This document shows, piece after piece, positions 57,301-64,000 of a stretch of DNA of 64,000 nt. The notes under the pieces were generated by a model, which was not told the DNA's origin, searched no databases, and worked only from the letters and a program-made list of their open reading frames with translations. Source of the stretch: Lepas anatifera (taxonomy: Eukaryota; Arthropoda; Thecostraca; Lepadidae); the NCBI GenBank assembly GCA_034440635.1, contig JAOTON010002229.1, positions 744,001 to 808,000 of the forward strand. The letters run 5' to 3'. The first letter of the stretch is position 1. Every line of letters starts with the position of its first letter. The position numbers and the translations under genes are program-made.

Positions 57301-57908
57301 TCCATATTTAGCCAGAAGTACATTTCATAAAACCAGTATGACGGCGATACTGTCAATTCCTCAGCAAATTTAAAGTTGTCATCTGAAACATCGATATCAT
57401 AGTTTTCTTACTAAGGCATAATGACCCTGCTACAGCTGTTGATACAAGTGTAAATTCTGCAAACATAACATCGCTGAAAATTTACTTTTGGCCTAAAAAC
57501 GCACTTTGTCCGCAGTACCGTAGGCGGCTGACCAACACAACTGCTGAAGGGATTGTCGCTTGCTTCCGGTATCAGCTAATCATGGCCAGAGCCCAAAGGC
57601 ATCTAGTTCGGTTTGGGAGCTATCGGCGTTGTATCAATTTGCCCCTGTAACAAAACTCCCCCTCCTCACCTGCACTCAACCGGAAAGGAGGCCTACGAGG
57701 CCCAACGAGAAAAGGTCGACCATCACGTCGGGACTGAGTATCAAAATCCATTCTTACTACCTAGACAAGATACTTCCTACGTCAAGATGAATATATGATC
57801 AAAGAACATGTTTCAGCCATTCAAACACACCTCTTCCGTAAGCCATGTGTACGCTGGTCCAGTGTCACCCCGGAGCTACCACAGGCAGTGCAACTTGATT
57901 TCATGTGT
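57301..57908. other. No feature recognised
   Basis: Short stretch between two elements. Frames at 57560-57798 are unrecognised. Confidence 0.35.
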
Positions 57909-57912
57909 TTAA

Positions 57913-58338
57913 AGAGAATGTGGCACCTCTATAACGTGATTTTAACTGAGAGAGCCAAGTTGTAAAGCAAGTCGGAAAACCCGAAATCCTATAACTCTTT
58001 GAAAAAAAAGCTAAAACCTACCTGAAATGTACCTCTCATGTACCTCTCGCCAGGTGGCCATTGTTGTGAGCTGCTGGTGTGACGACATATGCTGACGTCC
58101 CGATGAGCATCAGCCAATCGAAGCCCTTGAAACGTTTTGAGTATGGTAGTGGCTGCTAGATTATGGCATCATCCACGGGCAGATATTTATTTTTTTCTCA
58201 GAGGAGTATTTTAAAAATCAAGATATTGAGCTTATTTTACATTTTTCAGAGAAATCATGAGTGGTTTCATTATTTTCGGAGAAAAAATACGCCTAATTAC
58301 ACTAAATTCCAGGATTCGACCAAGGTTTCCCATTCCCT
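57913..58338. mobile_element. TTAA-flanked MITE family M, copy 3 (uninterrupted)
   Basis: TTAA flanks at 57909-57912 and 58339-58342. Starts AGAGAATGTGGCACCTC and ends AAGGTTTCCCATTCCCT. It serves as the intact reference for the LINE-split copy at 30989-34232. Confidence 0.85.
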
Positions 58339-58471
58339 TTAAAGGGGACTGTAGGGTTTTAAAACAGTTTTTATAATACAATGGTTCTCTTAACGCTGTC
58401 GTAATTGACTCTTTTCGGATTTGGGCGCCCCGGTGGTTTTTGAATTCCCCGTTAGTATGATGGATCCATTA

Positions 58472-60654
58472 GGGGAGAGGGGGAAGATCTGGGACGGGGG
58501 AGAAGTAGGATAGAGCCGTTTTCTCCGCCAGCTGCCGGTTTTCTCGATTATTTTTTGCTGGCCCCACTACTGTCGTGCTGCTCGCACATCACCATGGTGA
58601 TGCTTCCCCTTTTCGTCTGACGGTGGTCACGATACGCGAGTGTCAAGCAAAAAAACTTGTTTTTCTGAGGGTATGTTAAGTTGTTTTGTGTGATTTTTAG
58701 AACTGTGATGTGGCTGTCGTCGCGCTTTTGTATTTCTGTATACTCTGCAGACGTAATGCCCTGAAATATATAACATTGGGATTGATAGAATTCCTGTGCA
58801 GGAAGACTTTGTTAAAAACGACGACCTGGGGAGAAGTGGGACTCAGTGTACCAGTTCTCCCCGCAATGTTCCACTTCCCTCCAAATGTAGATTATATGTA
58901 ATGCGATTGATTATAGTCTCTGGAAGAAGGTTATTATATAGTCATTTACGAGCGTAGAATTTGAAAAATTATCATATTTTTAAGGTATTATCTATATAGT
59001 TATTCATCCTCATCACACACAGTAAAATCATATTGGTTCCTACCATTTCACGCTGCAATTTCAAAGCCAACTAGCATTTCATTTTTATTAAGATGAAAAT
59101 ATTTAATATTTTGTTATAACACCATGTGTCATGCGCTTGGATAGGTATTCTGAAGAGTGGTCACATGCGGGACGTGCAATGGGCTGGGACAGGCTGAACG
59201 TATGTACCGTGCACGGATGTTATCCCTGGTCAAATTTCGTACGTTTTTTATCTGTATCGTGACTGAAATGATGTTGGGGCTGAATGGTCAGGTGAACTAT
59301 GTTTCTCTGTGACAATATTACAAAAATGTGGAAGTATGTCTGGTTCTCCTCCAGCTCTGGTGGAATTTGACGTATATGTTCATATACCGTGAAGATGCAA
59401 AACGTGTGTTGAATTTATGCTAACCCTCGCCCCACCGGGCCATCGATGGCCTACTAAGAAACTTTCAAAATAACAGAAGAAACTACGTGACGCACCACCG
59501 CGGTTGAGATGTCCCAACCCCATCCACTATCCTGGTTTTTTACGGATGGGACAAACAAATTTGAGCTCAACTATAGCTACATTTCTAAGCCGATTTATTG
59601 GAAACTTTCTATACTTGATGACCCCTCCAGGCTCTACAACAATTTATGTCCGGGGTTTTTATTTGGGTACCTGAGGTCAGGTCACAAGGTGACCTCTCCC
59701 ATACAAAAAACATGTGAAAAGCTGTCATAAAAAATGATTGCGAATTCTCAGATTGCTCAGGAAAGTATTCTCGACCACCCTTTCACGAATTCCAGGGAAT
59801 AGTTTTGTCTTTCACCTCACCAGAGGTCAAACACAGTATTTTGACGATAAATTTTGACCTAATCAAGCTAGAGCGCTAAATTAAATATCATTTTTTATTT
59901 ATCAGCTTTGACTTTCGTTTGCTATACGCCTAAGCCACTTTATGACCTTTTGTTACCTTAGGCCATGTTAGGTCAAGAGGTGCCCTTTGGAGGGGAAACC
60001 TTTGGAAGGAGGTCATTTTGTTCTTCATAGCGGAGAAAGCTCTGACCTTTTCCCATCAAATTTACTTAACCATATGTCAATAGCTCTAATGACATGAGAG
60101 CTATGCTCAGGTTTCTTAGGCATTGCATATTTTAGTGGAAATAGCCTGTGACCCAGCTTGATATCTGGGGATCAAATCATTGACCTGAGCATTAAAACAT
60201 GCGACGTAACACTATACTGGATTCTCACGAGCTTTATAATGCATTTTGCAGATTTGTGCTAACCCTAATATCTTTGGAGTAAGAGGGGCATCGATGCCCT
60301 CTACTGGTGGAGCAGGGGTGGCCCTGGTACCCCGGTGAAGCGCGGATTAATGCACTTTTATATTATATCACACATCGATCCATGTCCTAATTCTCCCTCG
60401 TATGTCTCACTTCTCCCCACTGCGTGTCCCAGTTCTCCTGGGCCTGTCCCAACTCTCCACCTCAGGTGTTTTTTTATATTTCGTTACGTTGGTCAAATAC
60501 CTTTTGAGTATTGAGGCTGTGACATCTTATAATGAAAGACAATTATCTGCTCTATCTAACGGTACCACTTTTGATATTACGGAATCTGTCACTGATTTTC
60601 TGCAAATTTCTTAAAGAAACCTTCAATTTTCGTCCCAGTTCTCCCCCTCTCCCC
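58472..60654. mobile_element. Mariner/pogo-like non-autonomous element with TA flanks
   Basis: Starts GGGGAGAGGGGGAAGATCTG and ends CAGTTCTCCCCCTCTCCCC, about 25 bp of inverted repeat, flanked by TA on both sides (58470-58471 and 60655-60656). Internal copies of CAGTTCTCC/AGAAGTGGGACT-like boxes lie near 58835-58862 and 60390-60460. It is interrupted by a family 1 element (59424-60346); without it the length is about 1.25 kb. No transposase. Confidence 0.75.
59424..60346. mobile_element. Family 1 TTAA element, eroded copy
   Basis: Right flank TTAA (60347-60350), left flank CTAA (59420-59423). Starts CCCTCGCCCCACCGGG and ends CCCCGGTGAAGCGCGGA. Same internal order as other family 1 copies, with many of the AGGTCA boxes decayed. 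Confidence 0.8.
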
Positions 60655-60656
60655 TA

Positions 60657-61867
60657 AGAGTGCAATCGTTAGACAAACATTTCATCGCTTATGGACTTTG
60701 GGTCTTGCCATAGAGCTTTAGTTTTGCGGTATGACGTCAGAAAAGTAAAATGCGCTAAAAAAGTTTTCAAAGCGTTGCGACCTCCTTGAAGTGTTGTGCC
60801 TTTTCATCATCCAACACGGAGCAAAGCAGCACGCGCTTCTCTCTTCTGGTATATTATCTGTTTGTATTTCTGCAGCGCTCTCCATTAGTCCTTACTCTCT
60901 ATAACTCGTCCGACGGTTAAGTTTTAGTTAAATTTACGTCTGTCTCCTCCTTCCCTTGGCTACCTTCGGGCCCGGCCCCACTCCTCTCCACTTATCCGAA
61001 ACCGATCTCGTGACACTACTGACTTTAGTCAACTCTGCTGCCGGCTAGCCAGTGCTGACTCTGTCGCTGTCCTGCCTGTTCTTACGGAAGAGCAGCCTCG
61101 GGTGGTGAAATAGATAGTGAAGCCAGCAGGGAGCAAAATATGGCTAGAAATGTTTGAGAAAAAATTCATACCTGTACTGATTCATGATTTATAGCTTTAT
61201 CATTTTCATTTCTAAATTTTGGGCGAATTTCTCGCAACGCAAGTGAACGCGCCTCCACCAATCAGAGGCCACCATCCACTGGCTGCCGATCGCCTGCCGA
61301 TTACCAGCGGGCACAGAGGTTACAGAGGTCATGTTGAGCAACGATGACGCCGATTTCAAGCCTCGGTGTGGAGGGGTCGCGTGGCGGATTGTAAGTTCTG
61401 CATGCGTTGTGTTGATAATGACGGTTGTGTCTGCTGTTAGACCGAGGTAAAGTGATAGGTGTAGGAGACATTCTGAGCACGGGGGTGGATACATGGGTTA
61501 GGTGTTTGTGCTGTGTGCGGTGTCGATAGCACTGGAAAACATGAGTTCGTTAAATGAGCTCGGTTTGTGAATATGCTTGGGCAGGCATCGATTTCAAGTC
61601 CTTACTTTTCTTCGGCATCATGATACATGATGCAACTCATCATGAACTCACGATGCAACATGAACACTTTTCAAATGGCACACACTTATCAGCAAAACAA
61701 TACACACGGTATATGTGCCATACGCTTAGCTGGTATTTCATGCGCATGCAACACTGGAATTCTAGAGTGTTTGTTATACAAGTGCAGGGCAAGTGCTGCA
61801 AGTGATAAAGGCCTCAATTGCAGAGTGGGCGGAACGGAAAAGGGAAGTGTAGGGCCCTTGATTGATA
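60657..61867. other. No gene recognised; possible promoter-like stretch
   Basis: A locally GC-rich segment around 60950-61330 includes CCACCAATCAGAGG (a CCAAT box on the plus strand at about 61256). A 101-codon minus-strand frame at 61189-61494 is unrecognised. Nothing decides whether a gene starts here. Confidence 0.3.
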
Positions 61868-61871
61868 TTAA

Positions 61872-62895
61872 CCCGCGCCCCACCGGGGGTCCAGCGCCAC
61901 CTTCGCCCACACCGGGGGCCATCGATGCCCCCTCTAACTCCGAAAATATTGGCGTTAGCGCAAATCTGCAAAGTGCAATAGTAAGCTCGCGTGAATTCAG
62001 TAAGAAATTACTTCGCATGTTTTAGTGCTCAGGTCAATGGTTTGACCTCCAGAGGTCAAATTAGGTGAAAATCGGCTATTTTCACTCAAATATGCAATGC
62101 TTAAGCAAACTGGGCATAACTCTTACGCCATTAGAGCTATTGAGGTCTGGTAAAGTACATTTGATAGGAAATTGTCAGTCCTTTTTCCGCTATGTGAAAC
62201 GTAAAGACCTTCCGCCAGTGGTTTGACCTCCAGAGGTCACCTCGTGACCTAAGATGACCTGAGGTCACAAAAGGTCAGAAAGTGACCTTGCCGTGAATAA
62301 AATGAAAGCTAGTGACAACACAAACACGATGGTGTTTGTTTCAGTGACCTAGCTTAATTAGGTCAAAAGTTATTGTCAAAATACTGTTCTTGACCCCTGG
62401 TGACCTTGGATGACCTTGGAGAGGTCAAAGGGCAAATATGGCCCCTGGAATCCGTGAAAGGGTGTCCAAGAACGCTTTTCTGATCAAGCTGAGCATTTTC
62501 AATCGCTTTTGTGACTTTAAGATCATAAGACAGCTTTTCCCCATGCTTTTTCAATGGAAGAGGTCACCTCGTGGCCTGACCTCAGAGCACGAAATCGAAA
62601 AATCCCGGATATACACCTTGTAGACCCTAGAGGGGCCATAAAGTGTAGGAAGTTTCAAATTGATCGACTTAGAAATGTAGCTCTTACAGAGCTCTAAAGT
62701 TTAAGTGAGGTGACCCTGGTTGACCTCGTCTGGTGACCTGACCTTGGGTGATCCGGAGTAAAAAATTTCAGGGATGGTGGGAAAATGATGCAGTGAGAGG
62801 TAGAGCCCTCAACGGCGGTGCTGTGCCTCTTCGTTGTTCTGCTATCCCGGGAAAAACCTCAGGGGAGCCATCGATGGCCCCCGGTGGGGCGAGGG
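61872..62895. mobile_element. Family 1 TTAA element, best-preserved copy
   Basis: TTAA flanks at 61868-61871 and 62896-62899. Starts CCCGCGCCCCACCGGGGG and ends CCCCCGGTGGGGCGAGGG. Seven exact AGGTCA or TGACCT hexamers lie in 65 bp at 62224-62288. No coding frame. Confidence 0.9.
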
Positions 62896-62899
62896 TTAA

Positions 62900-63780
62900 C
62901 CCACGCCGAGTGGGAATGGGGGAGGGGTGGGGTGGGCGAAATCAGCTCCAACCTGTTTTCCAGTGTAACGCAGAACGATGAGGCGCAGAACAAAACAACT
63001 TGCTGAGTGCCTTATCCTTGCTCAATTACACGCATCTGACCTATTTCACCATGACGGAGACTCAAAAGAGATGTTAAGGTCATGCGGGCTGAGCCCAAAT
63101 CCAAAATAACGAGTTTGAAACATCATCAAAGGGACGTCTGCCAATCGATAAACTCCACAGTTTCCAAATATGATGAGGTCTTGGGATCTTTTAATTTGCC
63201 GTGTCGGAATGTCTGTGCCATTGACATAATGCAGGGTCAATGTTTGGTCACCCCTATTAAGAGTCTGTGGGAGAAGTAAGAAAAGTGGTCCCTTTTCAGT
63301 AGATAAGAAATTGATCAAGTTTGAATTTTTAATATCCTGTATTCTTATCATGTTTATGACCATCAACTTGATTTTTCAAGCATTTTACCCCTCAGAGGTC
63401 ATCTTAGGTCACCCCATGTTGGCTGTGGCTCTTTTGCCAACAATTTTGCACAGAATTGAGATAGGGCTTCGATGTTAATCACATTGAAGCCGTCTTGTTA
63501 CTGGCAGATCATTTATGTGTGACTATACTAGGTCAACAGTTGATCCTGACCTGGCTTGAGGCCGTGCAATTTTAACCATTTGACCTAGCATGGTCATTTT
63601 ATATATGCATCTTTCGATTCGTCCAATTAGATGAGTCCTATGATGCATAATATTTAGCTCAGCATCATAGTTCCGCTCAGTAAACAATCTGCAACACCTT
63701 GTTGTAATTCTATTGAACCTTCTTTGACCTCTGGTGACCTCAGTCTTCATTTAGACCCTGGATAACCTGTGGTCAACACA
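62900..63780. mobile_element. Family 2-like sequence, right end unclear
   Basis: Begins CCCACGCCGAGTGGG directly after the TTAA that ends the family 1 copy. It follows family 2 in the 51579-53699 orientation (CGATGAGGCGCAGAACAAAA, CACGCATCTGACC, later TTGACCTCTGGTGACCTCA). It fades near 63780, and no inverted right end is found before the window ends. Confidence 0.6.
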
Positions 63781-64000
63781 GGTTACCGGAGTCTCCAAAC
63801 GTGGGGTATGTCTGGGCAGCTCGATGAGGCTGCTTGATTTTAATATTGAGTTTTTCGATACCTCTCTCTGTTCCCGAGTGCGTATCTGGTCACCATTTCT
63901 TTTCGTTACCGAGTTAGTAGGGGCATAATTTCTGGTCCTCCTCCATCCCCAGGCGATCGTAGGCTTTGAAAGAGTCCGGGAGGTGGTGGGTAAATATGTC

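Overview
The window is nuclear DNA from a eukaryote, most likely an invertebrate animal. Its genes have spliceosomal introns with GT..AG borders, and the transposons are typical of animal genomes: hAT-like, piggyBac-like and mariner/pogo-like DNA elements plus an APE-type LINE. I cannot name the species. An arthropod is a guess from the overall TE mix and is not demonstrated.

Only three protein-coding genes can be supported. (1) The 5' end of a VPS45-like Sec1/Munc18 gene lies on the minus strand at the left edge (coding exons 1932-2024 and 1092-1290). The rest of the gene lies beyond base 1. (2) A translation initiation factor eIF1A gene lies on the plus strand (27779-30852, four exons seen, last exon not found). 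Exon 2 is one base short, so the reading frame is broken relative to the conserved family. (3) A two-exon gene on the minus strand (42448 to 40993) is predicted to encode a secreted, basic, N-glycosylated protein of about 410 residues. I do not recognise its family. A broken piggyBac transposase and a broken LINE are the other coding remnants.

Most of the rest is transposable elements, many with borders readable to the base. hAT-like elements begin CAG/CCAG and are flanked by 8-bp target duplications: perfect at 6480-8299, 14628-14821, 28660-29002 and 54487-54888, and near-perfect in several others. Three large hAT-like elements (10395-13424, 23300-26905, 44902-48860) carry long arrays of degenerate ~20-bp repeats. 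Three families of TTAA-flanked elements occur. Family 1 (~1.02 kb) and family 2 (~1.01 kb) have terminal repeats starting CCC or CAC, and both are packed with AGGTCA/TGACCT hexamers. Family M (~0.45 kb) starts AGGGAATGTGGCACCT. They are inserted in one another: family 2 sits in family 1 in family 1 at 20-22.6 kb, and family 1 sits in family 2 at 51.6-53.7 kb. A piggyBac element (14418-17947) with a transposase remnant has the same TTAA target and may belong to the superfamily that moved them. A LINE (31.2-34.0 kb) is inserted in a family M copy just downstream of eIF1A exon 4.

Tandem repeats are also prominent: 33/41-bp units at 1-435, ~26-bp units at 2.4-2.65 kb, 21-bp units at 40.1-40.6 kb, and an 86/94-bp array at 43.3-44.6 kb. 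The quietest stretches, with nothing I can identify, are 34.24-40.13 kb, 48.87-51.57 kb and 54.9-56.3 kb.
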